A DNA stretch of 36,783 bases, taken from assembly GCA_021817225.1 (NCBI GenBank), contig JAKAVR010000016.1, positions 1 through 36,783 on the forward strand. Reading direction: 5' to 3'. This document shows, piece after piece, positions 16,786 to 24,127 of this stretch. The position numbers and the translations under genes are program-made. Source of the stretch: Thermoplasmata archaeon (GTDB lineage: Archaea > Thermoplasmatota > Thermoplasmata > Sysuiplasmatales > Sysuiplasmataceae). The notes under the pieces were generated by a model, which was not told the origin of the DNA, did no database searches, and was given only the letters and a program-made list of their open reading frames with translations. Every line of letters begins with the position of its first letter. The first letter of the stretch is position 1.

Positions 16786-18240
16786 GTGACTTGGAACGGT
16801 CCACTCAACAAGATAGACGATTACAGATGGGAGATACCGAGCACATACAAGCAGGGTATGCGCACATCTTCCGTCATCTACTCGGACGAGAAGATGCTCG
16901 AGACGATAAGGCAGGACAATGCCCTTGAGCAGGCGGCCAACATAGCCTTCATGCCCGGCATACTCGGAAAGGCGCTGGCGATGCCCGACATCCACTGGGG
17001 ATACGGTTTTCCAATCGGGGGCGTGATTGCGGAGTCGGAGGATGACGGTGTAATATCACCAGGCGGCCTTGGGTTTGACATCAACTGCGGAGTAAGAATG
17101 GTCAGGACAAATCTGAACTACGATGATGTGAAGGGCAACATCAGGAGCCTCGTGGAGGAGCTGTTCAAAAGGGTTCCGTGCGGTGTCGGTTCCGAGAGCG
17201 ATATAGAAGCAAAGGGAAGCGAAATTGACAGGGTCCTCAACGAAGGTGCGCGGTGGGCAATTGACAGGGGTTACGGCTGGGAGGAGGACCTTGAAGTGAC
17301 CGAGGAGAATGGAACTTACAGGCAGGCAGATGCCTCAAAGGTGAGCACAAAAGCAAAGCAAAGAGGGAGGACTCAGATAGGAACGCTTGGCGCCGGGAAC
17401 CACTTCCTCGAAGTGGACAGGGTGGAGAAGATATTCGACAGGGAAACAGCCTCAAAGTTCGGAATCACGGGTGAAAACCAGATTGTTGTGACAGTCCACT
17501 GCGGATCAAGGGGTCTTGGACACCAGGTGGCTACGGACTACCTCAAGGAAATGGAGGCAAAGATGGGCGGCTATGACTTCACGCTGCCTGACAGGCAACT
17601 TGCATGCGCGCCAATACAGTCGAGGGAGGGCCAGGACTACTTCGCCGCGATGGCTGCAGCAGCCAACTTCGGATGGGCGAACAGGCAGCTAATTCTCCAT
17701 GGAATAAGGGAATCCTTCAAGACAGTGATGCATCGGACGCCCGAGGACATGGGGATGCACATGGTGTACGATGTTGCACACAACATAGCTAAGGTGGAGG
17801 AGTACGAGGTGGAGGGCAGGATGAGGACAGCGTACATACACAGAAAAGGGGCGACGAGGGCGCTTCCGCCCGGACACAAGCTGGTGCCCAGGAAATACAA
17901 GGATGCGGGGCAGCCGGTGATCATACCGGGCGACATGGGGACCGCAAGCTACCTCCTTGTCGGCGCACATGGTTCTGTGAAGGAGAGTTTCGGCTCGACC
18001 TGCCATGGCGCGGGGAGACTCATGTCCAGGAGCGCTGCAATGCGCAAATACAATGTGAAAGATGTCAGGCAGAAGCTGACAGACAGCGGCATATACCTCA
18101 AGTCTGCCACCACAGAGGGAATACTCGAGGAGGCTCCGGGAGCGTACAAGAACATAGACGAGGTTGTCAGCATAACGCACCACGCTGGCCTTTCGAAGAT
18201 GGTCGCAAGGGTTGTCCCGATCGGTGTCATGAAGGGCTGA
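16786..18240 (+). CDS. rtcB: RtcB RNA ligase
   Basis: 484 residues. RtcB joins 2',3'-cyclic phosphate/3'-phosphate ends to 5'-OH ends using GTP and Mn; in archaea it seals tRNA exons after splicing. Visible hallmarks are the N-terminal YRWEIPSTYKQGM, FDINCGVRMVRTN with metal ligands Asp98 and Cys101, and GTLGAGNHFLEV. Also seen are VHCGSRGLGHQV and TCHGAGRLMSRSAAM, with His407 as the probable guanylylated histidine. No intein interrupts it, unlike several archaeal RtcBs. The frame is open to 16690, but a TATA-like TTTATAAG at 16747-16754 and GGTGAG just ahead of GTG 16786 support this start, giving the usual family length. Confidence 0.96.
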   Translation: MTWNGPLNKIDDYRWEIPSTYKQGMRTSSVIYSDEKMLETIRQDNALEQAANIAFMPGILGKALAMPDIHWGYGFPIGGVIAESEDDGVISPGGLGFDINCGVRMVRTNLNYDDVKGNIRSLVEELFKRVPCGVGSESDIEAKGSEIDRVLNEGARWAIDRGYGWEEDLEVTEENGTYRQADASKVSTKAKQRGRTQIGTLGAGNHFLEVDRVEKIFDRETASKFGITGENQIVVTVHCGSRGLGHQVATDYLKEMEAKMGGYDFTLPDRQLACAPIQSREGQDYFAAMAAAANFGWANRQLILHGIRESFKTVMHRTPEDMGMHMVYDVAHNIAKVEEYEVEGRMRTAYIHRKGATRALPPGHKLVPRKYKDAGQPVIIPGDMGTASYLLVGAHGSVKESFGSTCHGAGRLMSRSAAMRKYNVKDVRQKLTDSGIYLKSATTEGILEEAPGAYKNIDEVVSITHHAGLSKMVARVVPIGVMKG

Positions 18241-18294
18241 CGGCCCATCAGCAAAAACGAAGAATTTTCCGGATGCCGATATTATCAAAATAGT

Positions 18295-18321
18295 TTCTAT
18301 ATAAAATAATTTTAAGTAGAA
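18295..18321 (+). promoter_or_regulatory. Palindromic operator over the marR promoter
   Basis: A 27-bp imperfect inverted repeat centred on 18308: TTCTA, 3 nt, AAAAT, one central A, ATTTT, 3 nt, TAGAA. Eleven of thirteen half-site positions match. It covers the TATA-like region (about 18298-18308) of the MarR gene, the classic placement for an autorepressor site. Confidence 0.6.
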
Positions 18322-18349
18322 CCTATTCCTAGAGATACAGTGAGGACGG

Positions 18350-18868
18350 TTGTTGACTAGCCCCCCAAGTCAAATCAGCAGCCGCCCCCCAATTGTTGGT
18401 CGGATGAAGGGTCAATTCTCTGAAAATAGCGAAAATCTGCTTGCGGAGAGAATAGCAGACGATGTTTGGGAACTCTGGAGGGTAGCCAGGGCAACTGCGC
18501 ATCCAGTCAAGTCAGGCAGGATAACACCCGAAAAGTACTGGATTCTGCGGCTGCTTTACAAGTCGGGTGCGCAAAGGGTCAAGGATATAGCCTCGAAAAT
18601 TGGCACCACGTCCAGCCCTGTCACCATTTCTGTCAAGAAGCTCGAATCGGAGAACCTCGTCAGCCGGAACAGGGGAAGCGATGATGAGAGGGTTGTGATG
18701 GTAGACCTCACAACACATGGCAGGGAGCAGTTCGAACTCTGGAGAAGGGAGAGAATTGATGCCCTTGCTCATCTTTTTGATTCTCTTGCTTCTGAAGAGA
18801 AGACGGTGCTTCACAGGCTGCTTCAGAAGGCGGTTGGCGCGAAGAGCGAAAGCGTGCCGCCCGGGTAG
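18350..18868 (+). CDS. MarR-family transcriptional regulator
   Basis: 172 residues. A winged helix-turn-helix of MarR type occupies about 55-130. ITPEKYWILRLLYKSGAQRVKDIASKIG leads into the recognition helix TSSPVTISVKKLESENLVSR, then the wing NRGSDDERVVMVDLTTHGRE. Dimerisation helices lie at both ends. Two TTG codons in tandem (18350, 18353) could start it; GAGGA lies 3 or 6 nt ahead, and ATG 18404 is a shorter alternative. Its own promoter carries a 27-bp imperfect palindrome over the TATA box, so autorepression is probable. Neither neighbour (rtcB upstream, HD hydrolase opposite) is an obvious target. The effector ligand is unknown. Confidence 0.9.
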   Translation: MLTSPPSQISSRPPIVGRMKGQFSENSENLLAERIADDVWELWRVARATAHPVKSGRITPEKYWILRLLYKSGAQRVKDIASKIGTTSSPVTISVKKLESENLVSRNRGSDDERVVMVDLTTHGREQFELWRRERIDALAHLFDSLASEEKTVLHRLLQKAVGAKSESVPPG

Positions 18869-18945
18869 TAATGAACACGAATGCAGCTGTGCAGGTAGCC
18901 GGAAGGCGCGGGACGGACAACAGCCATGGGATGATGGAAACCACG

Positions 18946-20217
18946 TCAGCCAAGTATGATTCTCTTCGCAGCATCCGAAACTTTTGAGACCATGTTTCCG
19001 TCGCACGCAACAAGAAGGCCCCATTCCTGCCTGGAATGAAGCTGGACCGCACGCGCTATCGAGCTCAGCCTTGTAAGTGGCCGAACAGTCCCGCCTTCAT
19101 CCATTATGGGTACCTCGGTCTTCCCTTTCATTCCGGTGCCTGTGAGGTACTCCGGCTGCGCGGTGTCAACTATTACCGCGCCGCGCTCCAGGTCAAGTGA
19201 ATCGCAAATTTCGTCCTCAATGGCGGATACCCTCCCCTCCCTTGCAATGTCGGCAACGGCACCCTTCTCGCCTGCGGCCATCTCATTGATGCCCACCATA
19301 AGAGCTGATTTGTAGAGCCTCCTGTACTTGAGCCGCAGGGCGATGTCCCTGGGAAAACCGCCGTGCCTGACAAGCCGCTCTGAAAGGGACGAATCGGTGT
19401 CCTTGTAGATGTCCCCAAAGACAGCCTTGTCCAGCTGGGAAACAGCCTTTGTGAGCATCATCTCCGCTATCCTTACCGTCTTGTGGAAATAGACCGCGCT
19501 GTTCATGAGAGCCCTGGAAACAATCAGCCCCTCGATGGCAGGGATGCCGCTGCTTCTTACAACCATCCTGTTCCCGATGATCTGGGAAGTGCGTATTATC
19601 CTGTCCGCATCCACCCTTCCTGACGCTACCCCCGTGAAATATGAATCGCGCATCAGATAGTCAATCTGGTCCACGTCCACGGGCCCGTGTATAAGCGAAG
19701 TGATGTACGCGGGGACGCCCCGGGCACCCCTCTCCTTCATCACTACCTGGGCAACATCCTTCGGGTCGAGTCCCATCTTTTCGAGGCATTCCACGATTCT
19801 CGGAACCCGCCTGACCACGTACTGCTCGCTGTCAGCCACCATGTCGACCTCCCCCCTGATTATGCGTGCCGTGAGCTCCATATGATCCACCCTCAGCCGC
19901 CTCCTGAGCAACTCCTCGAACGTATGCGAGAACGGAGGATGGCCCACATCGTGGACAAGGGCCGAGGCAAGGAGCAAATCCCTCTCCCACCCTTCGATGC
20001 CGAGCGCGTCGCCGAACCTTGAGGCAAGGTGGAATGTGCCAAGCATGTGCTCCAGCCTGGTATGGTTGGCACCCGGGAAGACAAGGTTTGCAAGGCCAGT
20101 CTGGTGTATCTGTCCCATGCGCTGCATCTCGGGGGTGCTGAGTATGCGCTCGAAGCTTGTGGGGAGGAGGACGCTTCCGTGCACCGAGTCGTGTATGACT
20201 TTATCGCTGCTTCGCAT
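18946..20217 (-). CDS. HD-domain phosphohydrolase (dGTPase/SAMHD1-like)
   Basis: 423 residues. The N-terminal HD domain shows the metal-binding set: His52 and His57 in NHTRLEHMLG, His89-Asp90 in ALVHDVGHPPFSH, and a later Asp in DQIDYLMRDSYFTG. The opening VIHDSVHGSVLL and the RMGQIHQTG helix are typical of the dGTPase/SAMHD1-like branch. These enzymes hydrolyse (d)NTPs or other phosphoesters; the specific substrate here is inferred only at family level. The rest is helical and ends AVQLHSRQEWGLLVACDGN. The ATG at 20217 has no convincing Shine-Dalgarno. Convergent with the MarR gene (77 nt between), and divergent from the KaiC-like gene with a 106-nt shared upstream region. Confidence 0.9.
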   Translation of the reverse strand: MRSSDKVIHDSVHGSVLLPTSFERILSTPEMQRMGQIHQTGLANLVFPGANHTRLEHMLGTFHLASRFGDALGIEGWERDLLLASALVHDVGHPPFSHTFEELLRRRLRVDHMELTARIIRGEVDMVADSEQYVVRRVPRIVECLEKMGLDPKDVAQVVMKERGARGVPAYITSLIHGPVDVDQIDYLMRDSYFTGVASGRVDADRIIRTSQIIGNRMVVRSSGIPAIEGLIVSRALMNSAVYFHKTVRIAEMMLTKAVSQLDKAVFGDIYKDTDSSLSERLVRHGGFPRDIALRLKYRRLYKSALMVGINEMAAGEKGAVADIAREGRVSAIEDEICDSLDLERGAVIVDTAQPEYLTGTGMKGKTEVPIMDEGGTVRPLTRLSSIARAVQLHSRQEWGLLVACDGNMVSKVSDAAKRIILG

Positions 20218-20300
20218 CCATGGTTAATTGCCGTAATGACTATTTCATTGGTTGCCGCCAAAGACGGGTGAATCAACAAAACGAAAATTGAGCAATCAGC

Positions 20301-20307
20301 TTTAAAT
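20301..20307 (+). promoter_or_regulatory. TATA-like box for the KaiC-like gene
   Basis: TTTAAAT lies only about 20 nt (centre to start) before GTG 20324, closer than elsewhere in this window. TTG 20336 would fit better. Confidence 0.3.
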
Positions 20308-20323
20308 CGACTCACTTCCAGTA

Positions 20324-21058
20324 GTGACCGATACCTTGGAGTCAAAGACATTACAGGCGGACAGGGTCCGGACATACGTCGAAGGGTTCGACGAAAAGAT
20401 CAACGGCGGGATCAGGAAGGGGCACATAGTACTCCTGTTCGGCTCCCCTGGAACAATGAAGTCTTCGGTATCGATGAACATACTCTGGAACAATACAAGG
20501 CGGGAAGGCAAGAAGTGCCTTTATATTTCACTGGAGGAGAACAAGCAGAGTCTGCTTGAATCGATGAAGAACCTCGGCTTCTGGCCGTATGACGAGGACA
20601 AGTTCACAATATCTGACATAGGCAGCCTCAGGCTGGAACACGCCGAGGCAGACAACGGGAGAGACTGGTTCAAGATACTTGAGGAGTACATCAAGAAAAG
20701 GTACGACACGCACGGCGTGGACCTGCTTGTCATAGACTCGCTGAACGCAATCTTTTCACTTGCAAAAGCACAGAATCCAAGGCAGGAGCTCTTCCATTTC
20801 TTCGGCTTCATAAGGAAGCTTGACATAACAGCGTTCGTAATCTCCGAATTGCAGCCTGGCAAGGAGGAAATTTCCGCCTACGGCGAGGATTTCCTTGCCG
20901 ACGGCACGATTGCAATGAAATTCCATCAGGTGGGAGAAGCCGATTACCAGCTCAGGATAAGATGCCTGAAGATGCGCCACTCAAGAGTAGAGCACGGTTA
21001 CCTGACTCTCATATTCAAGGATGGGGTTTTCTCGGCGACCCCGCCAATTTCAGAGTGA
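20324..21058 (+). CDS. KaiC-like/RadA-superfamily ATPase
   Basis: 244 residues, a single KaiC domain. It opens with VEGFDEKINGGIRKGHIVLLFG, the usual KaiC lead-in. The P-loop is GSPGTMKSS at 40-48; most RecA-fold proteins have Gly where Met45 stands, so the loop is atypical but keeps Lys46 and Ser47. The Walker B strand is DLLVIDSLNAIF, and LRIRCLKMRHSRVEHGYLTL matches the family C-terminus. Possible roles are regulatory or recombination-type ATPase activity; archaeal single-domain KaiC-like proteins are mostly uncharacterised. GTG 20324 is the longest start; a TATA-like TTTAAAT at 20301-20307 is rather close and would fit TTG 20336 better. Its TGA abuts the stop of the convergent sepF. Confidence 0.85.
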   Translation: MTDTLESKTLQADRVRTYVEGFDEKINGGIRKGHIVLLFGSPGTMKSSVSMNILWNNTRREGKKCLYISLEENKQSLLESMKNLGFWPYDEDKFTISDIGSLRLEHAEADNGRDWFKILEEYIKKRYDTHGVDLLVIDSLNAIFSLAKAQNPRQELFHFFGFIRKLDITAFVISELQPGKEEISAYGEDFLADGTIAMKFHQVGEADYQLRIRCLKMRHSRVEHGYLTLIFKDGVFSATPPISE

Positions 21059-21433
21059 TCAGAAACCGCCTTTGATCTTGTTCCTGTCCACCTTGACACC
21101 GCCCGGTGTCACGATGAAGTAGTTCTTGCCCAGTCCCGCGACGTCGCCCCCGACATCCCTCGCGACAAGCTTGAGTTCGTTCGTAATGCGCTTCATCGAG
21201 AGCTGGTCACCGGACAAAGCGGTGTAGTCGAGTATGAGCATGTGCCCGTTGAACACATGTGCTGTCAACTTACCGAGATCCTCGTATCTGTAAATCTCGG
21301 CAACTTTCACAAGCGTCTTTGCACCCACGGATGAATCGGAGTCGAAATTCATCTGTGTGAGGTCTATGAACTCACTCGTTTCAACAGGAGATGAGTCCCC
21401 CCTTCCGAAGTCCTTTCTCTTGAGAATGGCCAT
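21059..21433 (-). CDS. sepF: Archaeal cell-division protein SepF
   Basis: 124 residues. The conserved SepF core is obvious: VKVAEIYRYEDLGKLTAHV, NGHMLILDYTALS, and MKRITNELKLVARDVGGDV, ending FIVTPGGVKVDR. SepF anchors FtsZ to the membrane in archaea that divide with FtsZ. An N-terminal stretch (MAILKRKDFG) is basic and might be the membrane-targeting helix, but it is short and weak as an amphipathic helix. A TATA-like box at 21464-21472 predicts a leader of only a few nucleotides; AAGGGA lies nearby. The gene is convergent with the KaiC-like ATPase with no spacer, and downstream of hisC on the same strand. ftsZ itself is not in this window. Confidence 0.9.
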   Translation of the reverse strand: MAILKRKDFGRGDSSPVETSEFIDLTQMNFDSDSSVGAKTLVKVAEIYRYEDLGKLTAHVFNGHMLILDYTALSGDQLSMKRITNELKLVARDVGGDVAGLGKNYFIVTPGGVKVDRNKIKGGF

Positions 21434-21463
21434 CCTATCCCTTCAGGTGAATATCTGAATGCG

Positions 21464-21472
21464 TTATTTATC
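21464..21472 (-). promoter_or_regulatory. TATA-like box for sepF
   Basis: Minus-strand GATAAATAA, centred about 35 nt before ATG 21433, predicting a leader of roughly 8 nt. It gives sepF its own promoter, separate from hisC. Confidence 0.4.
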
Positions 21473-21479
21473 CCTTTTT

Positions 21480-21537
21480 GCCAGCGACAGGGCGCCAACC
21501 GCTGCTTCGAGTAACGCAAAAGCCGCCGATCGCTGGC
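21480..21537. repeat. 8-bp inverted repeat between hisC and sepF
   Basis: GCCAGCGA at 21480-21487 and TCGCTGGC at 21530-21537 are perfect reverse complements; GGCG (21491-21494) and CGCC (21524-21527) can extend the stem inside. It lies 3' of hisC and just upstream of the sepF promoter. It could be a transcript-end structure or a small RNA element. Confidence 0.4.
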
Positions 21538-21607
21538 CTGGCCGCCCATGTGGAAGCCGTATCCGCCTCGGGCCCCCTTCGGAGGTTTACTGGCAGAAAG
21601 GCTGCGG

Positions 21608-22702
21608 TCAGGGGAGGTCGAGCATAATATCGGACAATCGCGACAGCATCTCATCGTTTTCCTCCTTGCTGCGCACGGTGACTCGAATGCAATTCTCATA
21701 ACCTGCGTCATTCACTCTCTTGGTGTACACCCCTTTTCCGACAAGTGCCGAAAATATAGAATTGCACCTGTCGCCCAAATCGATCAGTATGAAATTGGCA
21801 CTGCTGCTGAATACATGAAAGCCCAATGACTCCAGCGCCCTGCTGATCCTTCTCCGTTCGAGTCCATTGGTTGACCTGATGCTTGCCACGTAGCCCCTGT
21901 CCTGAACGGCAGCCGTTGCCAGTTTCTGTGAGACAGTCGTGAGGTTGAACGGATTCTTCACCTTTCTAAGCTGGAGAGCAATCTCCACGCTTGCGATGCA
22001 GTAACCGATCCTGAAGTTGGGCAGGCCGTGTATCTTTGAAAATGTCCGGACGACGACAAGGTTCGGATGATTTCTGATGAGTGGAACGACCGTGGAGTCT
22101 GCATACTCGGCATATGCCTCATCCACAACAACCATTCCCTTGAATGAATCGACCAGCCGCACGATATCTTCCCGGGGAAAGAGCGATCCTGTGGGATTGT
22201 GCGGGTTCGAGAAAATGTACATTTTGGATTTGCTGTCAGCCCCGTCCGGCAGCTTGGGCGGCCTTCCCATGTGGGGAGTCCGGATTGTTGCCGAATTCAG
22301 CGATGCGAGATGCCCGTACATGAAGTACGCAGGAACAGGTATTGTGACAATTTCGCCCTTATCCACAAAGACGCGAAAAAGAATGTCCAGCAGTTCATCT
22401 GCACCCGTGCCGGTGACAATGCAGTCTGGTTCAATTCCCTCCACTGCTGCAACAGCACTTCTCAGGGCATCCGCATTCTGGTCGGGATAGAAAGTGGATT
22501 CTTCAACGCCGCCTATGACTTCGGCTACGCTCCTGCCCATCAGTTCACGGACGGCGGGGGGAGGACCATACGGACTTGTGTTATCATTGAATTTCAGCTC
22601 CCCCTTGCCACGCGGGTAGAAATATGTCTGTTCCTTTGCCCGCAGGACTTCATTCCTTACGCGGCCCGAGTCTCGTGCCTGTTCATCCATCTTTAACGCC
22701 AT
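21608..22702 (-). CDS. hisC: Histidinol-phosphate aminotransferase
   Basis: 364 residues of a PLP-dependent fold-type I aminotransferase in the HisC branch. Signatures include FNDNTSPYGPP near the N-terminus, GTGADELLDILFR, SNPHNPTG at 165-172, DEAYAEY at 194-200 and the PLP-binding Lys223 in RTFSKIHGLPNFRIGY. HisC converts imidazole-acetol phosphate and glutamate to histidinol phosphate. No other his genes are present here, so the gene stands alone and could also act on aromatic substrates, as some HisC paralogues do. ATG 22702 lies about 30 nt after a TATA-like GTTTATC on the same strand, near-leaderless. Downstream, before sepF, is a 174-nt spacer with an inverted repeat. Confidence 0.88.
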   Translation of the reverse strand: MALKMDEQARDSGRVRNEVLRAKEQTYFYPRGKGELKFNDNTSPYGPPPAVRELMGRSVAEVIGGVEESTFYPDQNADALRSAVAAVEGIEPDCIVTGTGADELLDILFRVFVDKGEIVTIPVPAYFMYGHLASLNSATIRTPHMGRPPKLPDGADSKSKMYIFSNPHNPTGSLFPREDIVRLVDSFKGMVVVDEAYAEYADSTVVPLIRNHPNLVVVRTFSKIHGLPNFRIGYCIASVEIALQLRKVKNPFNLTTVSQKLATAAVQDRGYVASIRSTNGLERRRISRALESLGFHVFSSSANFILIDLGDRCNSIFSALVGKGVYTKRVNDAGYENCIRVTVRSKEENDEMLSRLSDIMLDLP

Positions 22703-22868
22703 GCCCGGTGCAGTATAGCTGTCACAGCGATAAACCTGTTACAGGAAGAACGGGTCGGGACTGCTTCGCAGCACACAATGCCCGGCTCCTGACCTCTGTA
22801 TTTCGATTCTGCCGGCGAGTGCCGCTGCATGCACTCTTCAGACTGTGCGCTTGACAGGATGCCTGCTT

Positions 22869-23474
22869 CTATCCCCTGATTCTCACGTTGTTCCCTATCA
22901 CGATGTAGGACACACCGAATATCAGTGAGACAATGTCTGTGACAAGCCCCTCAAGCGGCGATATGCTGGTTATGTTGTAAAGCCCGCCGCCGATGGCAAT
23001 CGGATTGAGTATCAGGCTGACAATGAGTCCTCCTGTGAAGCCTACGAGCAGCATTGTCTTCTCCTCCCTCCTTGCGAAACCGTACGGGAACAGCAGGAAA
23101 GCAAGGTAGAGCAGTATGCCGAAGAATGCATCGCCGACTGCCTGAAGCGCTGCACCGAGGGGGCTCGATGAGGAGTGGAAAATGGAGTGGGCCGTGAAAT
23201 TTATAGTGAGCAGAAATGCACCTGTGAAGAGGCTGACGATTGCAGCAAGTATGTACAGGCCCGCGCCGTATGCGGACAGGCGCCTTTCCTCACTTCTGAA
23301 CCTGGACCACTCTATGAAGAAAAGGACAAGACCGACAATATCAAGCACGAGGCCAAGCAAAGACATACCAAGTGATGGGAACAGCGATGCGATTCCTGCA
23401 AGTATGAAGCCGAAGCCGACAAGCATCAGGCCTGTTCCCGCAACACTGTATGCTGCTTTGAATGCCGAAGCCAT
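22869..23474 (-). CDS. Polytopic membrane protein of unknown function
   Basis: 201 residues with about six hydrophobic helices: AGTGLMLVGFGFILAGIASLF, LGLVLDIVGLVLFFIEW, AGLYILAAIVSLFTGAFLL, FFGILLYLAFLLFPYGFA, MLLVGFTGGLIVSLIL and IVSLIFGVSYIVIG. Short charged loops (RFRSEERR, ARREEKT) probably face the cytosol. I do not recognise a family with certainty; the Gly-rich helices recall archaeal DUF973-type membrane proteins, and a better DUF973 match lies nearby at 24128-25060. The gene follows the PUA protein gene by 45 nt on the same strand, so co-transcription is plausible. No function can be assigned. Confidence 0.7.
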   Translation of the reverse strand: MASAFKAAYSVAGTGLMLVGFGFILAGIASLFPSLGMSLLGLVLDIVGLVLFFIEWSRFRSEERRLSAYGAGLYILAAIVSLFTGAFLLTINFTAHSIFHSSSSPLGAALQAVGDAFFGILLYLAFLLFPYGFARREEKTMLLVGFTGGLIVSLILNPIAIGGGLYNITSISPLEGLVTDIVSLIFGVSYIVIGNNVRIRG

Positions 23475-23519
23475 GAAATCACAACCCGCATGAACAAACG
23501 TATGCCAAATTCCTCACCC

Positions 23520-24032
23520 TTATTCCTTCGACAGTTCCTCCTGTAGCTTCCAGACCCTGTCTCCAACGTAGAAGAGTGACTGGACGTGCTTTCCAGGGGA
23601 CTTCTTCCCTAACATGCTTCCCTCGACCAGACACTTGCCTATGGCAAGCGGCTTGAGGAACTTTTCCTCCCTTATCCAGACGGTCTGTCCCGTGACTATG
23701 CTTCTGTCCCCATCTGTTATTCCAGGTCCCATGACATCAGCACCGTTTGCGACATACTTCACCGCGCCCATGTCGACAGTGACATACGACTTCGTCGCAC
23801 CATATCTCAGTATGCCAGTTATTGACAGGAAAGGGCTGCCGTCTATCTCCATTGCAACGATTTCCGTGCCAAGTATGTATACCTTCTGTTCAAGGCCGTA
23901 TATCTCGGCCACCTGCAGAGGGTCATCGGATTTGAATGTCTGAGTTCCAAGGCTGACGTTGAGCGCCGCCGCTATGTCCTCGACCTCCTTCTGCCTCAAC
24001 CTGTGCCTTCTCCTGATCTTGAGTTCTGGCAT
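23520..24032 (-). CDS. PUA-domain RNA-binding protein (archaeal MCT-1/Tma20-like)
   Basis: 170 residues. The N-terminal half (LRQKEVEDIAAALNVSLG, then VAEIYGLEQKVYILGTEIVAMEIDG) matches the pre-PUA (DUF1947-like) domain. The C-terminal half is a PUA domain: YVTVDMGAVKYVANGADVMGPGI, then GQTVWIREEKFLKPLAIGKCLVEG. This two-domain plan is shared with archaeal PUA proteins and eukaryotic MCT-1/Tma20, which act on the ribosome/initiator tRNA. A role in translation is therefore likely, but the RNA target here is unknown. A TATA-like box at 24058-24065 is about 29 nt from the ATG, supporting a leaderless start. Divergent from the zinc-ribbon membrane protein. Confidence 0.85.
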   Translation of the reverse strand: MPELKIRRRHRLRQKEVEDIAAALNVSLGTQTFKSDDPLQVAEIYGLEQKVYILGTEIVAMEIDGSPFLSITGILRYGATKSYVTVDMGAVKYVANGADVMGPGITDGDRSIVTGQTVWIREEKFLKPLAIGKCLVEGSMLGKKSPGKHVQSLFYVGDRVWKLQEELSKE

Positions 24033-24057
24033 GCCCTGATATTATCCCGAACTCTGT

Positions 24058-24065
24058 ACTTAATG
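24058..24065 (-). promoter_or_regulatory. TATA-like box for the PUA protein gene
   Basis: Minus-strand ATTAAGTA, about 29 nt ahead of ATG 24032, fitting a leaderless message. Confidence 0.3.
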
Positions 24066-24095
24066 GTGATCCGGATTGTGCTTTTACCTCGACAG

Positions 24096-24104
24096 CCTTA
24101 TATG
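24096..24104 (+). promoter_or_regulatory. TATA box for the zinc-ribbon membrane protein
   Basis: CCTTATATG centred 28 nt before GTG 24128. The ATG at 24107 would lie upstream of the predicted transcript start. Confidence 0.45.
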
Positions 24105-24127
24105 AGATGCCACGCCTCCCTGGTGTC

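Noticed and set aside
16786-18240. Intein within rtcB
   Set aside because: The protein is 484 residues, the normal length, and the family motifs are uninterrupted.
22703-22868. Small RNA in the gap upstream of hisC
   Set aside because: Only short stems such as CCTGT/ACAGG with a 1-nt loop and CTGC/GCAG; too weak to call beyond the hisC TATA-like box.
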